A DNA stretch of 64,000 nt from Butyrivibrio sp. Su6 (GTDB taxonomy: Bacteria > Bacillota > Clostridia > Lachnospirales > Lachnospiraceae): the NCBI RefSeq assembly GCF_900108105.1, contig NZ_FNUR01000002.1, forward strand, positions 310,001-374,000, in the 5' to 3' direction. The position numbers and the translations under genes are program-made. The notes beneath the pieces are model-generated. The model was not told where the DNA came from and searched no databases. It was given only the letters and a program-made list of their open reading frames with translations. Shown here piece after piece: positions 16,097 through 25,400 of this stretch. Within the stretch, counting starts at the first letter, position 1. Every line of letters starts with the position of its first letter.

Positions 16097-16879
16097 ATGA
16101 CAGAATTCTTAAATGTTTTTCTAAAATATGTTTTACCATTTATTATGGCTTATTTACTTAGCTTTCTGATGAATAAATTCTTGAGCAAAGAGATGCTTCG
16201 CGGCAAGCTCCATCTCATTTTCCTAAAGGGTATCATAATAGCGATATTGTGGGTGGTAGCAGCACTTACTGCAATGAGCGGTATTCCTGCTTTTTCAAAG
16301 ACCTGGGAGACGGCGATTGCTTCTTCCGGAATAGCAGCTGTAGTACTTGGTCTTGCAGCCCAGTCGACTCTTGCAAATGTGTTTGCAGGAATAGCTCTTT
16401 CTGCTTCTCACTCAAGGCCTTTTGACATAGGTGACAGGGTAATGATCAACTCCTATGAACCGGGCTTTGTAGAGAACATCACACTTAGACACACAGTTAT
16501 TAAGACTTATCAGAATGAGATCATTTACATTCCTAATTCCATAGTTGGGGCAGCTTCAATAATTAACTATACTCAGGAAGAATCTTTTTCATATCCTATA
16601 GATATCTCGGTCGCTTATGGCACTGATATTGAGAAGGCAAAAGAAATTATGGCAGATGTGATAGCATCTCATCCCAAGCACTTCGGGGCGAGGCCAAATG
16701 TTTTGTGCAGAAGCTGCGATGACAGCGGTGTGACCTTAAGAGCACTTATGGAGACAGCTGATTTCAGGGATAATCCGACAGCCTGCTCTGATGTTCGCAT
16801 TGAGCTTATGAAGCGGTTTAATGAGGAAGGCATCGAGATTCCTTATAATAAATTGGTACTGATAAAGGGCAATGAATAA
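16097..16879 (+). CDS. MscS-family small-conductance mechanosensitive channel
   Basis: A 260-residue membrane protein with three hydrophobic helices in the first 115 residues. The pore-lining helix is Gly/Ala-rich (about residues 75-105: GIAAVVLGLAAQSTLANVFAGIAL), followed by the MscS beta-domain with RPFDIGDRVMI and IIYIPNSIVG. These channels open under membrane tension to release solutes after osmotic downshock. Length is close to that of the minimal MscS. GGAGC is the ribosome binding site. No terminator is seen before the tdk gene 77 bases later. Confidence 0.9.
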   Translation: MTEFLNVFLKYVLPFIMAYLLSFLMNKFLSKEMLRGKLHLIFLKGIIIAILWVVAALTAMSGIPAFSKTWETAIASSGIAAVVLGLAAQSTLANVFAGIALSASHSRPFDIGDRVMINSYEPGFVENITLRHTVIKTYQNEIIYIPNSIVGAASIINYTQEESFSYPIDISVAYGTDIEKAKEIMADVIASHPKHFGARPNVLCRSCDDSGVTLRALMETADFRDNPTACSDVRIELMKRFNEEGIEIPYNKLVLIKGNE

Positions 16880-16956
16880 CAAGAGTGCCAGGTGGTATAG
16901 GACAGATCAGATATAGATTTTTATAGATCAAAAAACATTAATCAAGGGGAGAAACA

Positions 16957-17574
16957 ATGGGAAAACTGTATTTCAGGTATGGAGCAATGGGGAGTTCCAA
17001 AACAGCCAATGCACTTATGGTGCGTTACAACTATCTTGAGAAGGGGCAGACAGCTATTTTATTAAAGCCAAAGGCTGAGGACAGAGATGGCGAAAAAACA
17101 GTAAAGTCAAGGATTGGCCTCAGTGCTGAGTGCACATTTGTTGAAGACTTTTTGGAAGAAGTAAAAAATGAATGGTTTACAGGAAATAGTGACAACTGGA
17201 AAAAGCTGGATTGTGTGATCGTCGATGAAGCGCAGTTTTTGTCAGAGGAACAGGTGGATATGCTGGCAGAAGTTGTGGATAAGTATGATCTTCCTGTGAT
17301 CTGTTATGGACTTAGAACAGATTTTACAAGTCATTTATTCAGCGGATCAAAGAGACTTATGGAAATTGCCAATTATATAGAAGAAGTTCCTACAGTCTGC
17401 TGGTGTGGAAGAAGGGCTCACTTCAATGCACGTGTAAGCAATGGCAAGATCGTCAGAAGCGGTGAACAGATCATGATGGGGGGAAATGAATCCTATGTTT
17501 CCCTCTGTCGCAGACATTTCCTCAGTGGAGAGGTTGACGGAGCCAGAGAAAGAGACCTTTCAGAAACTAACTGA
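16957..17574 (+). CDS. tdk: Thymidine kinase
   Basis: A 205-residue type II thymidine kinase that phosphorylates thymidine with ATP in the salvage pathway. The P-loop GAMGSSKT sits at about residues 9-16, the Walker B/catalytic block VIVDEAQFL near 90, the base-contact YGLRTDF near 127, and zinc-site cysteines VCWCGRRA (about 148) with a late CRRHF. AGGGGAG precedes ATG 16957. It precedes the flagellar block but is not part of it functionally. Confidence 0.95.
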   Translation: MGKLYFRYGAMGSSKTANALMVRYNYLEKGQTAILLKPKAEDRDGEKTVKSRIGLSAECTFVEDFLEEVKNEWFTGNSDNWKKLDCVIVDEAQFLSEEQVDMLAEVVDKYDLPVICYGLRTDFTSHLFSGSKRLMEIANYIEEVPTVCWCGRRAHFNARVSNGKIVRSGEQIMMGGNESYVSLCRRHFLSGEVDGARERDLSETN

Positions 17575-17603
17575 AAAAAATAAAAAAAATTATAAAAATA
17601 CTC

Positions 17604-17630
17604 TAAAGTTTTTTAATTTTTGGTCGATAA
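17604..17630 (+). promoter_or_regulatory. Sigma-28 promoter, distal copy before flgM
   Basis: TAAAGTTT (starting 17604) with GTCGATAA at 17623-17630; exactly 15 bases between TAAA and the -10 octamer. One mismatch to consensus GCCGATAA. Confidence 0.85.
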
Positions 17631-17722
17631 AGATATTGGAAACCGTAAAAAGTATGGCAACCTTGGGTGTTTTAGCCATTTCTTTGTGAATAATATTTGG
17701 GGAAATATTTTTCAGAAACAGC

Positions 17723-17749
17723 TAAAGTAATGGCAACTTCTACCGATAA
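17723..17749 (+). promoter_or_regulatory. Sigma-28 promoter, proximal copy before flgM
   Basis: TAAA (17723-17726), 15 bases, ACCGATAA (17742-17749), one mismatch in the octamer. It lies 44 bases upstream of ATG 17793. Confidence 0.85.
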
Positions 17750-17792
17750 ATGAAGTAGAAGCAAAAAAACTCCAAGGAAGGAGGAAAAGATT

Positions 17793-18080
17793 ATGCGAAT
17801 AGATGCATACAGTCAGGTTCAGCAGATTTACTCGACAAGCAAAGTTAATAAGACCACAGCAACTAAGAAGACTGAGGGCGCAAGGGATACTGTATCCTTT
17901 TCTTCTATCGGAAAAGAAATTCAGGTTGCTAAACAGGCTGTGAACGCTGCTCCGGATGTCAGGGAAGACAAAGTGCAGGCGCTTAAAGCAGCTATTAAAA
18001 ATGGAACTTATGACGTGAGTGGAGAGGCTTTTGCAGATAAATTACTGGCTAAATTCGACGAAGCTAACGGGCTTGCGTAA
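17793..18080 (+). CDS. flgM: Anti-sigma-28 factor FlgM
   Basis: A 95-residue protein with the FlgM C-terminal sigma-binding helices (VREDKVQALKAAIKNGTYDVSGEAFADKLL). FlgM binds and holds sigma-28 until it is exported through the finished hook, which then frees late promoters. The N-terminal 40 residues are Ser/Thr/Lys-rich and likely unfolded. Two sigma-28 promoters lie upstream, giving the expected negative feedback. GGAAGGAGG precedes ATG 17793. Confidence 0.92.
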   Translation: MRIDAYSQVQQIYSTSKVNKTTATKKTEGARDTVSFSSIGKEIQVAKQAVNAAPDVREDKVQALKAAIKNGTYDVSGEAFADKLLAKFDEANGLA

Positions 18081-18112
18081 TTAATTAAATAAATATCAGG
18101 AGGATGATTCCA

Positions 18113-18631
18113 GTGGCTAGTCTTATGGAGAATCTGGTCAGCGTGCTTGATCAGGAATGTACTATGTATGAACAATTACTGGAGTTATCAAGCAGAAAGA
18201 CCCCTATTATTGTAAAGGGCGATCTGACTGCACTTGCGAAGATCACGGATGAGGAGCAGCACATAATAGGTAATATCCAGTCGCTCGAGAAGAAAAGACA
18301 GACCGCGATGCAGGATATTGCAAACGTGCTTAACAAGGATGTTAATTCATTGAAACTGACCGATCTGATCGTAGTTTTAGAGAAAAGACCAGAAGATCAG
18401 AGAAATCTGGCATCAAGACGGGATAAACTCGTTACTGTCGCTAATAGTGTCAGACGTGTGAATAGCCAGAACCAGGAACTTCTTATTAGTTCACTGGAAA
18501 TGGTGAAATTTGAAATGAACATCATCCAAGCGTCAAAAAGCGCTCCGCAGACGGCGAATTATTCAAGAGCTTTAGACACTACAGGCGAATGTTTAGGTTA
18601 CACACAGGGCGGATTCGATGCAAAGCAATAA
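18113..18631 (+). CDS. flgN: FlgN-type export chaperone for hook-associated proteins
   Basis: A 172-residue, mostly helical protein. FlgN binds FlgK and FlgL in the cytoplasm and delivers them to the flagellar export gate. I place the start at GTG 18113, nine bases after AGGAGG (18098-18103); the ATG at 18104 directly abuts that site and cannot be used, and ATG 18125 is the alternative. It lies between flgM and flgK, the classic order. A CTCCCCC/GGGGGAG hairpin (18635-18653) without a T run follows in the short gap to flgK. Confidence 0.85.
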   Translation: MASLMENLVSVLDQECTMYEQLLELSSRKTPIIVKGDLTALAKITDEEQHIIGNIQSLEKKRQTAMQDIANVLNKDVNSLKLTDLIVVLEKRPEDQRNLASRRDKLVTVANSVRRVNSQNQELLISSLEMVKFEMNIIQASKSAPQTANYSRALDTTGECLGYTQGGFDAKQ

Positions 18632-18730
18632 AATCTCCCCCTTATAGGGGGAGCGCAAAGAAGATAACTCATGTGGAAACCGTTTAAACGCGGTAGTGTC
18701 TTTTTTGTACCCTTTTTTAGGAGGCAGCAT

Positions 18731-20389
18731 ATGTCACTTATGGCTAATCTGTATGTTGGTCAGTCAGGTCTGGCAACATCACAAAACGCATTAAATACAA
18801 CTGCACATAACCTGGCTAATGTTGATACATTGGGCTACACAAGGCAGCAGGTCTCACAGGGAACAAGAGCTTATCAGACTCTTGAAAAAAGAAATGAGGC
18901 CATCGCCTGGAAACAGATTGGTACAGGTGTTGAATATAATAACTGTAAGCAGGTAAGAAGCGATTTTCTGGATATTTCCTACAGGCTGGAGTCCGGAAGA
19001 TACGCTTTTTATGATATTTCACAGAAGGCTCTTGAAGAGATCGAGGATCAGCTTCAGGAAATGAACGGGACAGAATTTGCTGAGTCACTCAACAACCTCT
19101 GGGTTGCAGTTCAGGAGCTGGCAAAGGATCCTTGTTCAGCAGTTACGCAAAGTTCACTTGTAACAAGGTGTAACGAGTTTTTAACCAGAGCCAAAAGTGT
19201 TTACGACGGAATGGTATCCTATCAGGAAAATCTTGATCTGTCCGTATATGAAATGGTTAATAACATAAACAGTTACGGCGACCGGATAAGAACACTCAAT
19301 GAAGATATTGTAAGCATAGAATCAGGACGACATGAAAAAGCCAACGACCTTAGAGATGAGAGAAACAATCTTTTGGATAAGCTTGGCGAAATGGGAAGAA
19401 TAGAGTATACAGAGGATGTTTTTGGTAATGTGACAGTTCTTTTTGAAGGATCATCCTTTGTTACAACAGATCACGTCAATCATATCGGAATAGATACAAC
19501 TTTGGACAGCCCTGTTGGATATGCCACACCATACTGGGAATACGCAGCCAAAAAAGAATATAACATGTACGGAGAAGAGATAATCACATCTATTTCGGGC
19601 GGCCACTTATACGACCTGACGCAAACAATCTCAACTTCCACGAATACCGATATTGGAAAGCTTAAGTCAGTTCTTTTGGCAAGAGGTGATCACAACGCTA
19701 CATATCATGACATAACTGAAAGCGAAGACTATTACAATTCAAATATCGCTAATTCAGTGATCATGAATGTTCAGGCGGAGTTCGACCAGATGGTCCACAA
19801 TATCATGACTGCGATAAATCAGATCATGGAAGATGCAGAAAGTAATCCGGCAACCCTTGATAACAGTCTTGGAACAACTTCAGATTTTGCAATGTTTGTG
19901 GTAGCCAATAAGACTGATGCTCTTACCTATGATATTGATGATGATCATCCTGCAGGCTCAGTAACTACAGGTTTTACTATTAAGAATACTCAGATAAATC
20001 CTATTTTGTTAAAAGACCCTACGACTTTTACCTTCAGAACAAAAGATGGAAATGAGGATAATGATACAACAGAGGCGCTCAGGGCAGCATTTACCAGTGA
20101 AAAATATGTGCTGAACCCGAACGTTGCAAGCAGAAACAGTTTTATTACTTACTATAACAGTCTGGTATCACAGGTTGCCAATTCCGGCGATGTACATAAC
20201 AGCGTAAAAGAGGCCCAGGAGCAGACGGTTTCAGCGGTATCTGCGGCAAGAGAGCAAATCGTTGGAGTATCAAGTGATGAAGAACTTGAATATATGATAC
20301 AGTTCCAGAATGCATATAACGCATCCAGCAGATACATAAATGTAGTAAGTCAGATGCTTGAGCATCTTGTCAGTACTTTAGGAGCATAA
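18731..20389 (+). CDS. flgK: Flagellar hook-associated protein 1, first copy
   Basis: A 552-residue FlgK, the first junction protein between hook and filament. It has the FlgK/FlgE-type N-terminus (LYVGQSGLATSQNALNTTAHNLANVDTLGYTRQQV) and the matching C-terminal helix (EYMIQFQNAYNASSRYINVVSQMLEHLV). The start is ATG 18731, right after AGGAGG; the in-frame ATG at 18671 has no ribosome binding site and would add 20 odd residues. A second FlgK-type gene follows 54 bases later, which is unusual. Confidence 0.9.
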   Translation: MSLMANLYVGQSGLATSQNALNTTAHNLANVDTLGYTRQQVSQGTRAYQTLEKRNEAIAWKQIGTGVEYNNCKQVRSDFLDISYRLESGRYAFYDISQKALEEIEDQLQEMNGTEFAESLNNLWVAVQELAKDPCSAVTQSSLVTRCNEFLTRAKSVYDGMVSYQENLDLSVYEMVNNINSYGDRIRTLNEDIVSIESGRHEKANDLRDERNNLLDKLGEMGRIEYTEDVFGNVTVLFEGSSFVTTDHVNHIGIDTTLDSPVGYATPYWEYAAKKEYNMYGEEIITSISGGHLYDLTQTISTSTNTDIGKLKSVLLARGDHNATYHDITESEDYYNSNIANSVIMNVQAEFDQMVHNIMTAINQIMEDAESNPATLDNSLGTTSDFAMFVVANKTDALTYDIDDDHPAGSVTTGFTIKNTQINPILLKDPTTFTFRTKDGNEDNDTTEALRAAFTSEKYVLNPNVASRNSFITYYNSLVSQVANSGDVHNSVKEAQEQTVSAVSAAREQIVGVSSDEELEYMIQFQNAYNASSRYINVVSQMLEHLVSTLGA

Positions 20390-20443
20390 CCTTTGATCTT
20401 TGTGGATTACAGGGATGATTAGCTCCTTATAGGAGGAAAACCT

Positions 20444-22291
20444 ATGACTTCTCAGTTTTTTGGACTTAATATCGCAGCTTCAGGACTTAGAGCTGCCAAC
20501 GCTTCATTAAATACAACTGCAAATAATATAGCAAATGCCAACACTGATGGTTACAGCAGGCAGAAGGTAAAACAGGAGGCATCAGATGCCCTCAGGGTAT
20601 TTGCGAGATATGGATGTGCCGGTGCAGGCGTTGAGACTATCGCAATAGAAAGAGTTCGCGATAGTTTTTATGATGTGAAGTTCAGAAACAATGAACAGCT
20701 CCTGGGGCAGGTATCACAGAAAAACTATTACACAAAGCTTGCAGAGCAGTATCTTGAAGACGATGGAAGCAGCGGATTCTCATCTCTTTTCTCTAAGATG
20801 GAAGTAGCTCTTGAATCGGTAAGGACTGCTGCAGGAACGACAGAGACCAAGACCGCCTATATATCAAGCATGCAGGCGCTGACGGAATATTTTAACAATG
20901 TTTATACGTCTCTTCAGGGACTTCAGAGCGATGTCAATTCTGAGATAAAGCTGTGCGCAGACAGAATCAGCTCAATTTCTCAGGAAGTGGCTTCTATAAA
21001 TAAGCAGATCAATATCATTGAGATGACAGGGGCCAAGGCCAACGAACTCAGGGACAAAAGAGATATGCTGGTAGATGAGCTCTCCAAGATGATCTCAGTT
21101 GAGACCAAAGAAACTCCAGTAGTTGATGAGAACAATCCGGACAGAGTTACCGGTGCTACAAGATATCAGATCTGGGTGGCCGGTGCATATGAGCTCGTTG
21201 ATACCTATGAATACAGGAAACTTATTCCTGTTGCAAGGGATGAAGACGGCGCTGTTAACCAGAATGATGTGTCAGGTCTTTATGAACTTAAGTGGGGGAG
21301 CGGTAATTACAAGGATGGAGATAACGTAAAAGAGCTCTCTGATTTTGCCATTGAGTCAAAGATAATTGGTGGCGAACTTCAGGGGCTTCTTGCAATGCGT
21401 GATGGCAATAATAATCACTATTTTAACGGAAAATGTACGGTAGTTAATGATAAGGTAAGCCCTGTAAGGGTTACGGTTGAAGTTTCAGATACTCATCTTA
21501 TGGATATGACCATGTGCACGATTCCTGCTGATGGAAAAATCCACATAGGCGACAAGGACTATAAGTACGATTCATGGGAATATGATGGTGAGCACACTTA
21601 TGTGTTTACGATAGATGAGGAGTCTTTGACAAGTATTCCTGATTCAAACAGGGTTGCTTATATTGGATTTGCCAATGAATATCAGGGACTTCCTTATTAT
21701 ATGTCTCAGATGAATGAGTGGATAAGACAGTTTTCAAAAGAAGTAAATGAAATAATGGTAGGCGGCTATACTTCAGATTCTCTTGATGGTGTAGCGATGC
21801 TTACGGGATCAATGGATACTAACTCAGCAGCTCAGTACAGCTACGAGCAGCTGACTTCTCTTTCTGAAAATAAGGGATACTACAGTCTGAATGGTGGAAA
21901 CTTTGCGGTTAATTCTGTGCTGATGGACAATGCGGACAGACTTGCAACAAAGGCTGATATTACAGAGGGAGAATCTGAATTTGGAAATCTTACCAAGTTC
22001 AAGACTATGCTGGACACACAAAAGATATTCAGAGGATCAACATCAGGTGAATTCCTTACAAAGGTTTTGGCGGATGTGGCACTTAATTCCAGTAACGCCG
22101 GAACTTTGGAGGACACCTATACCGCACTTGAAGTGACCATTAAAAACCAGAGACTTTCGGATGCCGGTGTCGATGAAGACGAAGAAGCTTCTAACCTGGT
22201 AAAATACCAGAATGCATATTCTCTTTCCTCCAAGATGATCCAGACTCTTTCAGAAATTTATGACAGACTGATACTTCAGACCGGAGTATAA
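20444..22291 (+). CDS. flgK: Flagellar hook-associated protein 1, second copy
   Basis: A 615-residue FlgK-type protein with FFGLNIAASGLRAANASLNTTANNIANANTDGYSRQKV at the N-terminus and YQNAYSLSSKMIQTLSEIYDRLI at the end, the two helices that form the D0 core. It is closer to textbook FlgK than the copy upstream and has a longer variable middle (about residues 240-480). GGAGG precedes ATG 20444. The tandem pair may stack as two junction zones or work in different flagella; nothing in the sequence decides this. Confidence 0.9.
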   Translation: MTSQFFGLNIAASGLRAANASLNTTANNIANANTDGYSRQKVKQEASDALRVFARYGCAGAGVETIAIERVRDSFYDVKFRNNEQLLGQVSQKNYYTKLAEQYLEDDGSSGFSSLFSKMEVALESVRTAAGTTETKTAYISSMQALTEYFNNVYTSLQGLQSDVNSEIKLCADRISSISQEVASINKQINIIEMTGAKANELRDKRDMLVDELSKMISVETKETPVVDENNPDRVTGATRYQIWVAGAYELVDTYEYRKLIPVARDEDGAVNQNDVSGLYELKWGSGNYKDGDNVKELSDFAIESKIIGGELQGLLAMRDGNNNHYFNGKCTVVNDKVSPVRVTVEVSDTHLMDMTMCTIPADGKIHIGDKDYKYDSWEYDGEHTYVFTIDEESLTSIPDSNRVAYIGFANEYQGLPYYMSQMNEWIRQFSKEVNEIMVGGYTSDSLDGVAMLTGSMDTNSAAQYSYEQLTSLSENKGYYSLNGGNFAVNSVLMDNADRLATKADITEGESEFGNLTKFKTMLDTQKIFRGSTSGEFLTKVLADVALNSSNAGTLEDTYTALEVTIKNQRLSDAGVDEDEEASNLVKYQNAYSLSSKMIQTLSEIYDRLILQTGV

Positions 22292-22369
22292 TCTGCCGAT
22301 TATATATGTGTAGGAATAATATGCAAGGATGCATTATTTTGACATGGAAAGTCAACCGGAGGAATATTT

Positions 22370-24466
22370 ATGCGTATCACCAACAAAATAATGCAGAACA
22401 ATTCTCTTTATAATATCAATAACAACAAGATCACCGAGAATCAGCTAAACACCATGATGTCTACAGGTAAAAAGATAACCCGACCCTCGGATGATCCTGT
22501 TATTGCTATCAGAGCTCTGAGACTCAGAAGCAGTGTCACACAGATTTCCCAATATTATGAAAAGAATGCCAAGGATGCCGAGAGCTGGCTTGATGTTACA
22601 GCGGATGCTCTTTCTACAGTTACGGCCGTTTTGACTGATTGCGTAAAGCAGGCAACCAAGGGCGCCAACATGGATCTTACTCTTGATGACCTTTCTACTA
22701 TCGTTACTCAGATGGGAGCTCTTTCAAAAGAGTACTACTCAACAGGTAACGTTGATTTTGCAGGAAGGTATATTTTTACCGGGTACAGAACGGATAACGC
22801 TCTTTCTTTTGACAGGACAACAACTGCAGATTATACAGATATAAACGATGAGTTTAATGCAGGGAATATCGGTACCTCAACCAGAGTTACCGGAATGAGT
22901 AAGCTTAGCTCAGAGAATATCCTAAATGATAGCTCGGAGACAGTTTATCAGAGCGATATTGTTGAAGTAAGTGTTGGAAGACTGAGACTGTCTTATGACA
23001 CTTTGAATTATAAGAAGAATGATGGCAATACAGCGCAGCTTAAGTGGAGAGAATCTCTTTTACAGCCGGCTACAAGTGCTGTGGATGATACGACCAAGAT
23101 TGTTCAACTGACCTTTACTACTTCAGAGGGATATACCCATTACGCATCAATACCTATGAATGAGGACACAGCTGAAGGCGAGAGCTTTTCTGTGACCAAT
23201 GATGGCATTACCTATACTGTTAGCCAAAATTCTGATGCCACCTATACGATTACAGGAAAGACTGAAACTGAAGAATATGTTTTCAAAATGGATGAAAATG
23301 GTGTGTATGATTCCACAGGTCAGAGTGACAATGTAGCATCAGGCATAACAAACATAGAGTCTGTGCAGAAGACCACCGTTACCTATACAAATGCATCGGG
23401 ACAGCAGGTTCAGTATACAATACCTCTTTTGCCTGCTATTGGTCAGACCTACACAATGGACCTTGAATATAACGGAAATACTGCAGTTGCCACAGTAAAT
23501 AGTGATGGAACCTACACTATAGTAGATAATATCGTTACTGAAAACGGCGATGGTACATATTCAAAAAATATAGTGAATGTCACCGGAAATGGAAGTATTC
23601 ATTCATCCTATGTTGAGACGACACTTGAGATAGGGCCTGATAATATTATTTATACAACTAGTGATGATGCTGAAATCGATGATTTTTATAATGAGATAAA
23701 TGATCAGCCCACCGGCTCTGTGGCATATTTAAATGCGGCTACCGGAGAGATTCTTTTAAATGAAGAGCTGACTAATAAGCTCGCAACGCTTCCTGACCTT
23801 ATCAATGCCAATTCTATCGACGTTGTCTATGATAAGAAGGAATGGAGTACCGGTGATATTAAGCCGGAGAACCTTTTTAACTGCACATATACCGATGAAG
23901 AGGGCACGATTCTTTATAACCATGGAACTGCAGCTCATGATATTGCCTACGATGTAGGATTTGCCCAGTCTGTAGTTGTTAATACAACAGCAGACGCAGT
24001 TTTCACAACCAGTGTTAAAAGAGATGTGGATGACCTTGATAACATGATAAATGAGCTCAAGCAGATGAACGGAACACTGAAAGCTCTCAATGAAAAACTG
24101 GCAGTAACTACAGATGAAGCTGTAAAAGAAAAGCTTAAGATTGAGATTGAAGCAGCACAGAAAGCCTATGACAGCCAGAGAATAACACTTCAGAAGGAGT
24201 TTGAGCACAAGATCACTTCCATGCAGAAGGCCCTTGATACAGCGAACCTTGCGGTTACAGAAAACGGAACCAGGTCAAAGAGACTTGATCTGGTTAGTAC
24301 CAGACTAATGAGCCAGACAACTACCTTTAAGACTTTGCAGTCTGACAACGAAGATATCGATCTTGCTGAGACTGTTACACAGCTTACTTCAGCCCAGGTA
24401 ACATATGAAGCAAGTCTTATGGCTACAGGTAAGATCAGTCAGAGTTCACTTATAAATTATATCTGA
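22370..24466 (+). CDS. flgL: Flagellar hook-associated protein 3, unusually long
   Basis: A 698-residue FlgL, the second hook-filament junction protein. The flagellin-like N-terminus (MRITNKIMQNNSLYNINNN, STGKKITRPSDDP) and C-terminus (LTSAQVTYEASLMATGKISQSSLINYI) are clear. FlgL is usually about 300-550 residues; the extra length is a beta-rich centre (about residues 180-520) with repeated YTI..DGTYTI-type strands, probably surface-exposed domains. A coiled-coil-like stretch lies near residues 555-620. GGAGG precedes ATG 22370. Confidence 0.9.
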   Translation: MRITNKIMQNNSLYNINNNKITENQLNTMMSTGKKITRPSDDPVIAIRALRLRSSVTQISQYYEKNAKDAESWLDVTADALSTVTAVLTDCVKQATKGANMDLTLDDLSTIVTQMGALSKEYYSTGNVDFAGRYIFTGYRTDNALSFDRTTTADYTDINDEFNAGNIGTSTRVTGMSKLSSENILNDSSETVYQSDIVEVSVGRLRLSYDTLNYKKNDGNTAQLKWRESLLQPATSAVDDTTKIVQLTFTTSEGYTHYASIPMNEDTAEGESFSVTNDGITYTVSQNSDATYTITGKTETEEYVFKMDENGVYDSTGQSDNVASGITNIESVQKTTVTYTNASGQQVQYTIPLLPAIGQTYTMDLEYNGNTAVATVNSDGTYTIVDNIVTENGDGTYSKNIVNVTGNGSIHSSYVETTLEIGPDNIIYTTSDDAEIDDFYNEINDQPTGSVAYLNAATGEILLNEELTNKLATLPDLINANSIDVVYDKKEWSTGDIKPENLFNCTYTDEEGTILYNHGTAAHDIAYDVGFAQSVVVNTTADAVFTTSVKRDVDDLDNMINELKQMNGTLKALNEKLAVTTDEAVKEKLKIEIEAAQKAYDSQRITLQKEFEHKITSMQKALDTANLAVTENGTRSKRLDLVSTRLMSQTTTFKTLQSDNEDIDLAETVTQLTSAQVTYEASLMATGKISQSSLINYI

Positions 24467-24480
24467 TGGGTATTAATTAT

Positions 24481-24512
24481 TTGTAGCATAATGACGAAAT
24501 AACGTATATAAT
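24481..24512 (+). promoter_or_regulatory. Possible promoter of fliW-csrA
   Basis: TTGTAG (24481-24486) with TATATA at 18 bases (24505-24510) or TATAAT at 20 bases (24507-24512). Spacing is not ideal. Confidence 0.3.
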
Positions 24513-24591
24513 TAATGGTGATAGGAGAGAACCTCTTTATCATCGTGACACCAATATACATATGTACATATGATAGCATGGAGGTTACATA

Positions 24592-25047
24592 ATGAAATTA
24601 GCGACAAGGATTTTCGGAGAAGTTGAAATTGATGACAGTAAGATAATCTGCTTTCCAAACGGTATCATAGGCTTTCCTGACCTTCAGAAGTTTACCCTTA
24701 TGCATGATGAAGAGCAGGGTTCAGGTACTATAAAGTGGCTTCAGTCCATCGATGAGCCGAATTTTGCAATGCCGGTTATGGATCCGCTTGTTGTTTGCCC
24801 TGATTATAAGCCACTTGTTGATAAGACAGAGGTAGAGGCCATTGGCGAACTGGCTGAGGATGATATGCTGGTTCTTGTTACAGTAACCGTGCCACATGAT
24901 CTTACCAAGATGACTGTAAATCTCAAGGGACCATTTATAATTAATACAAAAGAAATGAAGGCTTCCCAGACAATTATTGATAATGATGAATATCCGGTGA
25001 AGTTCCCGATTTACGACATTCTTCAGAAGAATAAAGAAAAAGGGTGA
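24592..25047 (+). CDS. fliW: Flagellar assembly factor FliW
   Basis: A 151-residue FliW. It begins LATRIFGEVEIDDSKIICFPNGIIGFPD, the family signature. FliW binds flagellin; when flagellin leaves the cell, free FliW binds CsrA and lifts CsrA repression of flagellin mRNA. The gene sits directly before csrA, as in other Firmicutes. TGGAGG precedes ATG 24592. Confidence 0.95.
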   Translation: MKLATRIFGEVEIDDSKIICFPNGIIGFPDLQKFTLMHDEEQGSGTIKWLQSIDEPNFAMPVMDPLVVCPDYKPLVDKTEVEAIGELAEDDMLVLVTVTVPHDLTKMTVNLKGPFIINTKEMKASQTIIDNDEYPVKFPIYDILQKNKEKG

Positions 25048-25122
25048 TCAAAGTTACTAGAAATATAGCAGGGATGGGGAGATTTATACCTGCACAACTA
25101 CAAAACCATGGAGGGATAGCGA

Positions 25123-25338
25123 ATGTTAGCATTATCAAGAAAAAAGAATGAAGCGATCATCATCAATAATAATATTGAGATCACAGTACTGGATATCAGA
25201 GGCGACCAGATAAAACTTGGAATCTCTGCACCAAAGGAAATCCCGATCTACAGAAAAGAAGTCTATATCCAGATTCAGAATGAGAATAAACAGGCTACAG
25301 ATGTATCAGGCATTGATGCTCTTAAGAAGTTGTTGTAA
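25123..25338 (+). CDS. csrA: Carbon storage regulator, RNA-binding translational repressor
   Basis: A 71-residue CsrA starting MLALSRKKNEAIIINNNIEITVLDI, with the VYIQIQNEN strand that completes the dimer. It binds ANGGA sites in mRNA leaders, classically over the flagellin ribosome binding site. A matching hairpin is present in the second flagellin leader at 35044-35059. GAGGG precedes ATG 25123, and a terminator follows. Confidence 0.97.
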   Translation: MLALSRKKNEAIIINNNIEITVLDIRGDQIKLGISAPKEIPIYRKEVYIQIQNENKQATDVSGIDALKKLL

Positions 25339-25358
25339 GTACATTTATGATAATAGAG

Positions 25359-25388
25359 GCTGCTGTCCCATTGGGCAGCAGCTTTTTT
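25359..25388 (+). terminator. Terminator after csrA
   Basis: GCTGCTGTCC (25359-25368) pairs with the GGGCAGCAGC arm ending at 25382, followed by TTTTTT. The first glycosyltransferase gene starts 13 bases later. Confidence 0.9.
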
Positions 25389-25400
25389 AAAGGTTAAAAA

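Noticed and set aside
17486..17689. A 67-codon open frame overlapping the end of tdk
   Set aside because: It lies out of frame inside tdk, has no ribosome binding site and covers the distal sigma-28 promoter.
18635..18653. Terminator between flgN and flgK
   Set aside because: The CTCCCCC/GGGGGAG stem has no T run directly after it, and the gap is short, so it is more likely an intercistronic hairpin.
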